A stretch of DNA of 64,000 bases, taken from assembly GCA_033557465.1 (NCBI GenBank), contig CM066031.1, positions 1,673,632,800-1,673,696,799 on the forward strand. Reading direction: 5' to 3'. Numbering within the stretch: the stretch's first letter is position 1; each line of letters opens with the position of its first letter. The DNA is from Ichthyophis bannanicus (taxonomy: Eukaryota > Chordata > Amphibia > Gymnophiona > Ichthyophiidae). This document shows positions 1 to 9,981 of the stretch, in pieces. The position numbers and the translations under genes are program-made. The notes under the pieces were generated by a model. The model was not told where the DNA came from and made no database searches. It saw nothing but the letters and a program-made list of their open reading frames with translations.

Positions 1-495
1 GAAGCAGAACAAGCCTTTTCTAGTTTAAAGGAAGAGCTCTGCCAGGCACCAATATTAAGGGGTGTGGATTTTAGTAAGTCTTTTATCGTACAAACCGACG
101 CCTCCGATACAGGGTTAGGCGCTGTGTTGTCACAGAAGTTTGATGGGGAGGAACATCCGATTATGTTCCTCAGCAGGAAATTAACACCACCAGAGAGGAA
201 ATACTCTGTAGTAGAAAGGGAATGTCTGGCCATAAGGTGGGCGGTGGACGCCTTGCGTTTTTACCTGATGGGCCGTAAGTTTTTATTAGTGACGGATCAT
301 GCCCCGTTGCGCTGGCTAAACCAGATGAAAGATCATAATCCCCGTCTTACCCATTGGTACATGGCCTTACAGGCATTCGACTTCCATATAGAGCATAGGG
401 CAGGGAAGTTACACATCAACGCGGACGCCCTTTCGCGTATTACGAGCTGTGCTGAAGTAGAAACGCCAGCCCGTAATATCTTAAGTGGGGGGATA
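1..495 (+). CDS. Gypsy pol fragment: RNase H domain (5' partial)
   Basis: The frame is open from base 1. The RNase H domain degrades the RNA strand of the RNA/DNA hybrid during reverse transcription. The four expected acidic residues are visible: the Asp of TDASDTGLGAV (near 100), the Glu of VERECLAIRWAVDAL (near 220), the Asp of LLVTDHAPLRW (near 297) and the Asp of HINADALSR (near 424). The domain ends with the usual pol motif NADALSR. A tail of about 20 residues ending PARNILSGG follows and leads directly into the LTR. The same tail (PARNILRGG) closes pol of element 2. No stop or frameshift is seen in the domain. The frame does not stop at the LTR but continues into it, to 894. Confidence 0.85.
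483..493 (+). promoter_or_regulatory. Polypurine tract of Gypsy element 1
   Basis: A purine-rich run (AAGTGGGGGGA) lies just before the LTR start TGTGG. It is the expected primer site for plus-strand DNA synthesis. Element 2 has AAGGGGGGGA in the same place, which is one base shorter and shifts the frame that enters the LTR. Confidence 0.7.
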
Positions 496-1918
496 TGTGG
501 TGGCGAGGACAGCCAGATCCCTATGGAGATAGAAAAAGTACAAGCAGTTTCCCCTAGTCAGAGGGAAAGGGAAAGAAATGGTCATTTTAAAAGTGCAGCT
601 AAAGTTGAAAAAAACCTGTCAAAGGTTGTTGTCCAAAAGCCACGCCCCAGCTCTATGGTAACTGAGGGTGGTAATGCAGGACAGCTGGGGGCGGGGTGGA
701 AAGATACTGGCCAGTCCCATGCTTATAAGCCCCAGAGAACAGGGAGAGATAGATTCGTAGGGCAGCCAAGGAGATTGCCAGGACACGAGAGGAGGAGAGC
801 TGACTCTAATTCAGAGGCGGAGTCTGAGAGGGAGCCTCATTCGGAGCAAGAGTTTCACTTTTGCAGAAGGAAGAGAGAGAGACGAGAGGGCTAACTTCAC
901 CAGGAAACAGCATGGCCAGGGAGAAGGCAGGGAAGCAGTGCTGAAGAAACTCCCCAAAGGTATTGCTGCTAAAGTTACTAGCCAAAGGTCTCAGGAAAAG
1001 TCCCCAGACAGCAAGTGGAGGGAAAGATATCCCTTAAGCCAGCTCCAACAGTTTAACCAGCACCAGGGTTATAGGAAACTTGAGGGTGGTTCAAGAACCC
1101 AGGAAGGGCTGAGAAGGAAGCCTCTCAGTAAAGAAACTTTGAATGTTTTAAAACTGGTAAAACGTATGCTAAAGGATCAGGAAGTAACCTGTGCAGAGAA
1201 CAGTGCTGTGTACCGAGGGAAGGCTCGAGGGGAACAGCTGTTTTCTAACGACGTCACAGAACAATCGTGTTCAGAATGTGAGTCAATGGACATCGGGGAA
1301 AATAATCTTTTGAGTGAGCCTGAAGAGGCTATGGAATGTGAGTTATCCCTGGTAGTGAAGTAAGAATGTTTAGAAATATAAGTGTGAAGAAAATTCCATT
1401 TCTGTGATATGCATGGTGTTTCAAAAGAGCAAAGAAGTTTTAATTAGTATGGCTGCTGCTTTAAATGAGACCTGCTAAGGAAGACGGTTGAAGTCTCTGG
1501 ATAACTAATTGAAACCCTTAAAGCTTTTGAAACAAAGAAGAGAAGTTTGTTTGCTATAATTTTGCTGCATTGAAGTTTCAATGAACATTTTGAGTTTAGT
1601 TAAAGCACTGAAGTGAAGCTTTATTTTTGGGAGAAATAACATTTGTTTGCTGAAGTAAGCAAGAGCAATTCTGATCTTAGTTTCTTGTGGATGTTTTGTA
1701 CACGTGAATACCAAGCTTCATTTGAAGTTCCCGCTATTAAGGGAGGCGAATAAAAATATTCCTGCGTTTGCTTTCAACTCTCGGCTCAGCACTTTTTATT
1801 ACAACTACATTTGCTCAAGTACTACAACTCCCAGTGGCCTTTGCCCTGGAGTTTATTGAAAGGAACATTCGCACCCCCTTTCCTCGTCAGGCAGCCGCCT
1901 AGGCGGGGGAAGGGCACA
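496..1918 (+). repeat. 3' LTR of Gypsy element 1
   Basis: A region of about 1.42 kb starting TGTGGTGGCGAGG and ending GGGCACA. The start is fixed by the polypurine tract and by homology with the LTRs at 52673 and 57057 and the solo LTR at 32647-34088 (minus). An AATAAA signal lies at 1749-1754. The segment after it resembles the solo LTR (AATAAAAATA, then CTCGGC and ACTACA blocks). All three LTR families end with a CCTAGGCG-like block followed by CA. Confidence 0.75.
523..1363 (+). pseudogene. LTR-encoded reading frame, frameshifted copy
   Basis: The ATG is 27 nt from the LTR start, exactly as in the other LTRs of this group. One frame runs to a stop at 892-894 and a second frame is open from about 938 to 1363, so at least one frameshift separates them. 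The product begins MEIEKVQAV; the other families begin METDENPEM and MQTDRKERF. It is rich in Arg, Glu, Ser, Lys and Gln, with no recognised domain. Near the C-terminus CSECESMDI resembles the MDC tails of the other copies. The function is unknown. The upstream RNase H frame joins this one without a stop. Confidence 0.5.
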
Positions 1919-2488
1919 ATAGTACCTATTTTTTTTATACAGTTCCCAAAGTGCATAAGACGTTAGTAGCACCTCCTCGTAGACCAATAGTATCAAGTAA
2001 AGCTTCTTTATTAGAGCCCTTATCTGTGTTCCTGGATTATTTTTTGCAACCAGTAGTAAAAAGAACAAAATCATATATTAAAGACAGCACAGATATTTTA
2101 AATAGAGTGGCGGGGTATAATTTTGTGACCAAGCCAGGCCTGCTAGTGACTTTTGACATCGCAGCTCTTTATTCTAGTATCCCTCAAACACAAGCCCTAA
2201 CTCAGCATCCTCCAATTGTCAGGATTCCAGTAAAGTTTTTGTTACCCTTAGCACAATTAGTCCCTTTTAAGAATTATTTTTGTTTTAGGGACTCTTATTT
2301 TGTACAGGTCCATGGCGTATCCATGGGAGCCACGGTGGCACACTGACAAATGGAGGACATCATCAACCCTGCAAGTATTGTTCCGTATGTGATCTTTCAT
2401 AAGATATAAGTGAATGGCAAGATCCACAATCTAAATGGACTTTCATTTTGAAGCACCATACAGACTGTCAGTCTACATGGGTAGTGTA

Positions 2489-2699
2489 CAGGGTGGCCCA
2501 AAAAAAGTGAGAACATATCATAAATTAAAAGCTTAAATAGTTTACTTATTTACCTTTTGAGCTATATAACATCCTTATTTCGACAATTTCCTGTCGCCAT
2601 ATATTTTTTTTTAATTTGTCAATCGTTTACATCTGTCTTTTTGAATTTTTAAATAACTTATATGCTACGAGATGTTCTCACTTTTTTTGGGCCACCCTG
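2489..2699. mobile_element. Tc1/mariner-type MITE, 211 bp
   Basis: The left end reads CAGGGTGGCCCAAAAAAAGT and the right end is its reverse complement (ACTTTTTTTGGGCCACCCTG with one length difference in the A run). The element is flanked by TA on both sides (2487-2488 and 2700-2701), the target duplication of Tc1/mariner elements. It carries no transposase. It interrupts the PLE between the linker (STWVVY) and the GIY-YIG segment, so it inserted after the PLE. Confidence 0.9.
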
Positions 2700-3095
2700 T
2701 ATGTCAGTCTGCCGTTGTCACAAAGTTTATGTGGGTAGAACGTGCCCTCATCTTTTAGAACACAAATCGTGTCTCTGCACTCAAGTTATTCATGCACCGA
2801 TGGTCCAACATTGTTTACAACTTTCACATCAATGGGAGGATATGCACTGGTTCATCATCGACACTGTGGCTGATTTTGTCAGCGGGGACAGACTCCACAA
2901 GTTGACAATACTAGAAAAGAAGTGGATTTTCACTTTGAATTAGGTTCATCCAATGGGGCTCAATGAGTCTCTTGACTGGATGACGGCCATTTAATTTGAT
3001 TGGTCAAAGTCTGTCTGTTTTTTCAGCCACCTCCTTTTAATTTCAGAGGGGGGGGGTTCAGTTCTTCATACAGAGGAACCTTGGAGATGCTGGTT

Positions 3096-3150
3096 CTTTG
3101 TCCTGATGCAGCCCGGTTGAAATTTGTAGGCAAAACCTGAGTCGACATCC
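3096..3150 (+). ncRNA. Decayed hammerhead-ribozyme-like motif in PLE tail
   Basis: The order CTGATG(C), then GCCC...GGC able to pair as stem II, then (A)AAACC, then GAGTC followed by GAC matches the hammerhead layout with two substitutions in the core. The GTC before CTGATG can pair with the GAC after the presumed cleavage site. PLEs are known to carry hammerhead motifs in their terminal repeats. The core substitutions make activity unlikely. Confidence 0.35.
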
Positions 3151-3250
3151 ATCCAGCAGCCACATTGTGGTGGTTACGTTCCTGAAGGGCCTCTCTTTCA
3201 TTCAGTTAAGTGTTTTCTTTTCTATTAAATGCATTTAAAAAATTATTAAA

Positions 3251-5852
3251 ACACTTGAAGTCTATGAATGACATCGGTAAAGGGAGTTAAATGGTTTCTG
3301 CCCGTTTAGTGGCTTTGTTTGCCATTTGCATTTCCCACCACCTTGGTCTGAGGTTTCTTTATAAATATTGCCCCTTAGGTCCACTCTCCATATGCTTTTG
3401 GATCTACACCATTAAATGTGTGTATATGCATATTTTTCCTCTCTTCTTTTGGATTAAGTTTGCTACCCTATGTTCCTTTCATATACAAAGCAATACAACA
3501 TGCAGATCTTTCCAAATGCATACCTTGAATGAACTGTGAGAAAAACCTCATTCATTGGCTTTCAATCTCACTCACTAGCATGGTAAAATCTCATTTGTTG
3601 GGATGGGCCATCTTTGGCATTTCTGAACTTTATAGAATGCCTGAAGGCTGAATGCAATGAGGAAGCCAAAGGAGTAAGACAACAATGAACACACACACCC
3701 ACACACCCATGCCTTAGGGTCAGCAGCCTAACAGGCCAATGAAGCCTGTAAGAACAGATAAGTACACTTACAGCTACCACCAAATTCAGAAAAGAGATGG
3801 ACACAGGAGTAAACAGCAAGAGAAACACTAGTGCACAATTAACCAGTTTAATGCTGCCATTTTGTGCAGTTTAATGGGTGGCTCATTTACATGAGCACAG
3901 TTTAACGTGTGGCTAATCTGCATGCTCACCCCTTTCTGTGTGCCAGCGCTGAAGTCACATGCAACCAATGTGCTGCAAATAGGCGTAAAAGGTTGATTGA
4001 ATGCAACTTCAGCACCGGCTTTCTGCATCAGCCTGTAAATGTTTTGTTCTTGGCCTACACTGTTTGCCTGCTGTCAAACTCCCAAGCTACTGAGGCAGTT
4101 ATTCACAAAGTGTGATGGATTCCTAGAAGCACCTTCTGGAGGAGGGGGTAGAGAAAAAAAAAAGGGCATACAACAATAGAATTCTGTTCTCTATTTTTTC
4201 ACAATATAAAATTTAGCTTTAAATCATAGGTCATAAACCACACCGTTACATTTGTGAAATGCAATAAACCTATCAATGTAATAAACTAAATATGGCACCA
4301 ACACCGAGGACCCATAGTGGCAAAATATGGAAATGAAGTTAATGGTGGGTGGGGGGGGGGGGAACCTCCACAGAGCGATAGTTACAATCTTAAACAGCCA
4401 AATGCATCATAGTGCTTAAACGTATGGGAGTAACTGCACACCACCGTAGTAACAATCCTAAAACAAGCTGACACGTTGGAGCTCTAGAAAGTCATGTAGA
4501 GCTGCCAAGTTACCCAGTTCCGGTGTGGAGTTTTTGGTAGACCCTGGTTTTAAATTTACATTCCAAAGCACTAAATCAGTGCAGTGTTGCATGCATGATG
4601 CACTAGAGGAAGATGCAAGAAATCCAGGCTTCGCCTAAAATCTCCCTTCTGCAACTAACTGGATGACTTGGCAACTCTGAGCATACGTGATGGATTTTGA
4701 TCATGCTCGAGTCAGATAGAAGAGGATTGAGAGGTCAGCTGGAAGACATGGGCCAGAATGGTGTGGAGTTGGGTTGCATTTAAAATTCTATATGCACATC
4801 TACCAAGAGAGGAAAAATCTAGGCTAACTGGATGGGCCATTTCGTTTTCATCTGCTGACAAATCATTTACTATGCTACTACAAGAGAACATTCATTACCT
4901 TATGACTCAATTTACGGATCACCATAGCATAAACACAACCACCAGCAGCACTAGTAAGAGGAGGGGCATAGCCACAAAGAGGCTGGGGGGCCATGGGGCC
5001 TAGGCCCCACCACTTTTCACCCAGGCCCCCCAGTTGTAGGATTAACAATCAAACAATTTTGCAGTAGGGAGGCCAATGATGGGCAGGACAGAAAACCAGC
5101 CAATGTAAGTGCCGGTTTATTGCTGAGCACTGCCCTCATCTCCTCCATCTGCTGTCATGTCATGTAACAGCCAGCATAGAAAAAAACCAAAAGAGCACAA
5201 GGCCTCTCTGTAACCCATGTGCACGCAGAGCGGTTGCGACGCATCCCGCCTCCACCTTCCCCAGATATCAGAGGGCGGGGTACATCAGAAGCTCAGCATG
5301 CACATGGCCTGCAGCGAGGTCCCACACTGTTCTTCCTATGCTGGCTCTGCATCTATTGCAGTCCACAGTTGCTGAACTGGGGATGTCATTCTATCTACCT
5401 GTACATGGTAAAGCTGAAGGGGGGGGGAGGGGAGTATGACTAGGGGTATGTTGGATGAACTGTGGAGGAGCATGCCAGAGTGAAGAAATGTGGAAAAATG
5501 GCGGGAAAGACTTGGGGGTGCTGAGGAAGGGTTACGAGGCAATAAAAAGGGACAAGAGTCTGTAGAGGGAGTGAGAAACAAAGAAGCAGCTGTTGGGGTA
5601 AGTTGTGGAAAAAGATTAAAAAGGGAAAATGGGAAACTGGGTGGGAGAGGTAAGAGACCAGGAATAGGCTCAAGACAAAGAGGATGATAGAGGAGGAATT
5701 GAGACTGATGAGAAGATGAGGGCTAGAGAGAAGGAGAGTACAATTAGTAGAAGTGGGTGAGAGATTGAATTCAAGACTGGAGATGAAGTGAAAGGCCAGA
5801 AGTGGGAATTGGAAAATTGAAAGTGGATGATTAAAAAGCTGCTACATAAATG
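3251..5852. other. No gene recognised; LINE tail near 4750-4885
   Basis: No coding region or RNA gene is supported. At 4828-4885 the sequence ACTGGATGGGCCATTTCG followed by TCTGCTGACAAATCATTTAC resembles the 3' tail of a CR1/L2-type LINE in plus orientation. A GC-rich stretch at 4975-5040 with GGCCTAGGCCC is repetitive-looking and resembles 23690-23745. Several poly-G runs occur (3047-3056, 4350-4362, 5419-5427). By position this is probably SNX31 intron 2. Confidence 0.5.
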
Positions 5853-6161
5853 CAGTGGCATGCCTAGCCCCCTCAGAAACCAGGGTGGACAACACCTGTC
5901 TGTGTGGCTGGCGCTGTGTGCCACGATTCACACCCTGCCCTGCCAGGCCCACGGAGGCAGTGCAGAAAACTTACCAGAAAGCTGGCTTCTGCGCTGCCTC
6001 CGTGAGCCTAGCCCCTCTTCTCTCGAATTGCGAGACTTCGGCCAGGAGAGAAGAAAGGCCAGGCTCACTGAGGCAGCGCAGCAAGCCAGCTTTATGATAG
6101 GTTTGCCTCTGTGTACCCCCCTTTCGGCCAGCACTTGCCGCCCCACTTTGCTATACCACTG
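5853..6161. mobile_element. hAT-type MITE, 309 bp, partly palindromic
   Basis: The terminal inverted repeats are CAGTGGCATGCC and, at the other end, GCTATACCACTG. They are flanked by an 8-bp near-identical target duplication, CATAAATG (5845-5852) and CATAAACG (6162-6169). Eight-bp duplications and CAGTGG ends are typical of hAT elements. An inner inverted repeat of about 45 bp pairs 5979-6023 with 6043-6090. There is no transposase. Confidence 0.85.
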
Positions 6162-8404
6162 CATAAACGAAAAGTAAAAGAAAACTGAAGACAGGAGTAT
6201 AAGAAGAATGGGGAAAAGGAGGAATAAAATCTAGCTAGAGGTAGAGGCTAGTTACGAGATGTTTAGCAGGTAAATCTGGGGACACTTGTTATCTGAAAGG
6301 AGGGGGGGGGGGGAGGACGATAGAGTTACCTTAGTTCCAGGTTGGAGCAACAAGGTAAGGAGGAAGGGAAGTCATTACCTTGCCCCCTGCCCATGCATCC
6401 CATGACAGCAACAATATCAAGTCCAAGCAGAGAAACAGCGATGCATTACCCCCATACTATGCAAAATATAAAGATACATGATGTAAATTCTAAAAACGGA
6501 CATATTCTAAAATCAGGGACAAACCCTGAAAATCAAGGACATCTGGTAACCTTAGTAGAGGCAGACTAGAGAAATGAAAAAAAAAACATTAAAGGTCACT
6601 TTAAAGAGAAGCACAGAGAAGAAAGGAAAAAAAAGAGATGGAGAAGAAAGAGAAAACAGACCCTAGAATACAACTTAGGAAAAATTAGCAAGAAGAAAAT
6701 ATGGGGGGGGGGGGAAACAGATCAGGAAACAAAAAAAGGTACAAAAAAGCATTTTTTTCTTCATTTTTTTTATTAATTGGAATATTTCCTCTTTGGGGAT
6801 ATGTATTTTTTATGTCTTTATATTTTGCTCAGTACAGAATAAGCATTTCCTTTTCCTTTCTCCAGTGTTGCATTGCTGAAAGAGTCGTTTCTCAGGCTAT
6901 TTCAGTTTTTGTATGTATGCTTCTCTTTCTTTATCTTTATTCAGCTTTTAATATACCGCCCACATGTGAGCATCTAATTTGTAGTTGCTTATTCTGTATT
7001 TAATGAAGGTCTTTCTGTGTTCGGCTTGTGAGGTATTCTGCTAGCATATAGTTTCAGAGTGGGGGATCTGTAGCAGCAGTCCAGCATGGTCTGTTTTTCC
7101 AATAGGAGGTATTGGTGGTTCTAGGGCCTAGTGTAATTTACAATACTGGATTTTTCCTGCCTAGGTTTCTTCTTTTTTTTTTTTTTTTTTTACTGCTCGA
7201 GTACTGTGTGTTGGTGCTAGTATGGCACAGTATAATACCGAATGTCTTTTTTTGCAGGGATTTGCGTTAGTTCACAGAGTAGCAGTGGAGAGAGCTTGTG
7301 TTACTGAGGTGACATGAGAACTTGAATATAATGTTTTTGTATGATAGGAGGAACAGTGGATGCAGAGCAGAACTAGGTTCATCCTATGTGCTTATGATTA
7401 TTGCCAATCTACTGTACTTATCTTGTTCTCTGCCTTGGGCATTCTGGAAAAGGGACTCCAATAGTGATATTTGCCTTATGTGACTGGATCTGATGTTTCT
7501 ATAATGGTGTTCGTTGCTTTCTATACATGCATGTTTATAAACTACAGCAAATATAAAAATTAAAATGTATGTGCATAAGTACCCATTCATGTGCTTATGT
7601 TCATGAAACTGCATGCCATTTATTCCCATAAATCACCTATCCTTACACAACTCCCTATAAAATTACCCCCCCCCCCAGTGCCCCCCATATTCCCCAATGG
7701 TGTAGCCAGAATTTTATTTTTTGGGGGGGAGAGGGGGTTCCAAGGTTAAGAGCAAAATTTAATTTGATATATAATACAAAGGAAGCAGTTACAGTAACAG
7801 ATTCATGATACTTATATACAGGGAGGATGCGTCTTTGTGGAGCATACATTATGTAGCCTTTGAGACCGTAAGATCAAAGTTTAATTCAGCATCTACAGTA
7901 CATGTGAAAAAAAAAAAGGATGTCACAATTAAGTAGTAGAAACACAGTAATAATGCTTAGTTGTCATCTAGGTAGGAAGTATGGACTAAAGTCAAACTAC
8001 AGATTGTTATTTCAGTGTAACCCAAGCTATAGACGGCTACTAGAAAGCTGACAGGGTGGAAAGTTAAAAGCCATAGTCTATTCTATGGAAGGTCAGAACC
8101 GCTGTGAGATGGAATGTCATTCACTGCCTGTTGGAAATGCACTTTTTGATTAAGGTGTCCCAGTGTATTTACAGTCCCACTATCATATTTATCAGTCCTC
8201 AATTTGATCTCCATCTGCTTCATTCTTCTCAACCACACCTTTGCTGTCCAGACTTGTATACTATGTGTTTATTTTCTTTGCTGTGCATTTTGCTGGTCTG
8301 TCTTGACTAGACTGTAAGCTCCAAGGAAGTAGGGCTGTTCAGTGCATTTCTACACAGAGTTGTATTCAACTGGTATGGGCTCTACAAATGAGCAATGACA
8401 AAGT
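6162..8404. other. No gene recognised; minor repeat fragments
   Basis: No exon or RNA gene is supported. Visible items are G runs at 6301-6312 and 6701-6713, a T run at 7171-7190, a C run near 7667, and a hAT-like terminal fragment at 7696-7732 (CAATGGTGTAGCCAGAA then a G run). Near 8305-8330 TAGACTGTAAGCTCC matches a common LINE 3' tail; its complement recurs near 27520. Confidence 0.5.
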
Positions 8405-8677
8405 ACAGTAATTTGAGGGGGGCTCTTCCGAAGGGATGGGCTTCACCTTAACTGGGATGGAACCAGGCTGCTGGCCTTAACCATTAAAAAAGGAGATAGA
8501 GCAGCTTTTAAAACTAGATAATAGGGGAAAGCCGACAGTCACCCAAGAGCGCATGGCTCGGAAGAATGTATCCTTGAAGGATACTACCAAACGCAGAGAG
8601 GTTCCAAAAAAAGAGTAAAGTAGCACAAATGCCCTCGAGTATGGAGCAGACAGAGCTTAAAGATCCCAAAATTACCC

Positions 8678-9956
8678 ATGTCTACCAATAGCCAAATTAA
8701 TATGAATAAAATACAGTCTCCAAAATGCTTGTATGCAAATGCTAGAAGTCTAAAAAATAAGATGGGAGAGTTAGAATATATAGAACTAAATGAGAGGTTA
8801 GATATGATTGGAATATCAGAGACATGGTGGAAGGAGGACAACCAGTGGGACACTGATACCTCGGTACAAACTATATCGTAATGATAGAGCACAACCCCTC
8901 CACCAATTTGATCAGCTCTATGTTAGAGAGGGCATTGAGTCAGAAAGGATTAAAGTTTTGCAGGAAAGAAAAACTTGCTGTAGAATCTCTTATGGATTGA
9001 AATTCCATGTAAAAAGGGAAAGGCAATGGCAGTGGGGGTGTACTATTGACTGCTTGGCCAGAATGAACAAATGGATGATGAAATGCTCAAAAGAAATCAA
9101 GGAAGCTAACAAAAGTTATAGCACAGTAATAATAATGGGTGATTTCAATTACCCCGGTATCGACTGGGTCAGTGTCACGGCAGGACATCCTAGGGAGATA
9201 AAGTTCCTAGATGAAATAAATGACTGCTTCTTGGAGCAGCTGGTTCATGAACCGACCAGAGGGGAAGCCATATTAGACCTAGTCCTTAGTGGAACACCAG
9301 ATCTAGTGCAAGAGATAAGGGTGTTGGGGCCACTTGGCAATAGTGATCATAGCATGATTGCATTTGATTTAATTAGTGTAGGAGGGATAGTAAGGAAATC
9401 CACAGTACTACCTTTTAACTTTCGAAAGGAAGACTATGATAAAATGAGGAAAATAGTTAAGAAAATCTAAAAAGGAGCAGTTGCAAAGGTTAAAGACTTA
9501 CATCAAGCTTAGGTGTTGTTGAAAAATACTATATTGGAAGCCCAGACCAGCTGTATTCCACGCTTTAAGAAAAGTGGAAGGAAGTCCAAAAAACTGCCAG
9601 CATGGTTTAAAGGTGAGGTCAGAGAGGTTGTTGTTGCCAAAAAATCACCTTTCAGGAAATGGAAAAGAACCAAACGACGAAACCTGGAAACAGCACAAGC
9701 ACTGGCAAGTCAAATGCAAGGCAAGGCATTTATAAGGCAGGCAAAGGGAGAATTTGAGAAGAAGCTTGCTGCGGAAGCAAAAACGCGAAATAAAGACTTT
9801 TTCAAGTACGTTCATAGCAAACAACCTGTGAGAGAGTCAGTTGGTCCATTAGATGATAGAGGGGCTAAAGGGGCACTAAGAGGCAACAAGGCGATAGCGG
9901 AGAGAGGGAATGAATTCTTTGCTTCGGTCTTTACTGAGGAAGATGTAGGGATGTGA
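8678..9956 (+). pseudogene. CR1 ORF2 endonuclease and linker, broken
   Basis: This part encodes the APE-type endonuclease that nicks the target DNA. Visible motifs are LYANARSLKNK at the N-terminus, ISETWW, MGDFNYPGIDW (catalytic GDFN) and GNSDHSMIAF (catalytic SDH). The middle part around 8880-8990 is shifted and poorly preserved. The linker from 9513 is basic (KKSGRKSKKLPAWFKGEVR). A solo LTR sits in the equivalent point of copy 2, right after FKGEV. Confidence 0.85.
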
Positions 9957-9981
9957 CGCATGACTGAAGTGGTATTTAAAG

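Larger units (their letters stand above)
1..1918 (+). mobile_element. Ty3/Gypsy (Gmr1-like) element 1, 3' portion with LTR
   Basis: The 3' end of an LTR retrotransposon that begins outside the window. In order it holds the end of pol (RNase H), a short tail, a polypurine tract and one LTR. RNase H is followed almost at once by the polypurine tract, with no integrase between. In most Ty3/Gypsy elements integrase is last in pol; in Gmr1-like elements integrase lies upstream of reverse transcriptase, which fits what is seen. Element 2 at 52673-58230 has the same terminal tail and a related LTR. The 3' LTR edge was set at the CA at 1917-1918, just where a Penelope reading frame begins, so that edge is inferred. 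Confidence 0.8.
1919..3250 (+). mobile_element. Penelope-like element fragment (RT and GIY-YIG remnants)
   Basis: A PLE remnant. The reading frame from 1921 gives FFYTVPKVHK, PPRRPIVSS and LLVTFDIAALYSSIP (reverse transcriptase motif A region), then VHGVSMGATVAH (motif B region), ending in a stop at 2344-2346. The catalytic YxDD region is missing. After a gap come a Cys-containing linker (KYCSVC) and, past a MITE, the GIY-YIG endonuclease remnant KVYVGRTC with C-terminal LEKKWIFTLN (stop near 2941). The 3' tail at 3096-3150 looks like a decayed hammerhead motif. The Gypsy LTR abuts the 5' side, so the PLE was probably the insertion target or is 5' truncated there. Confidence 0.8.
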
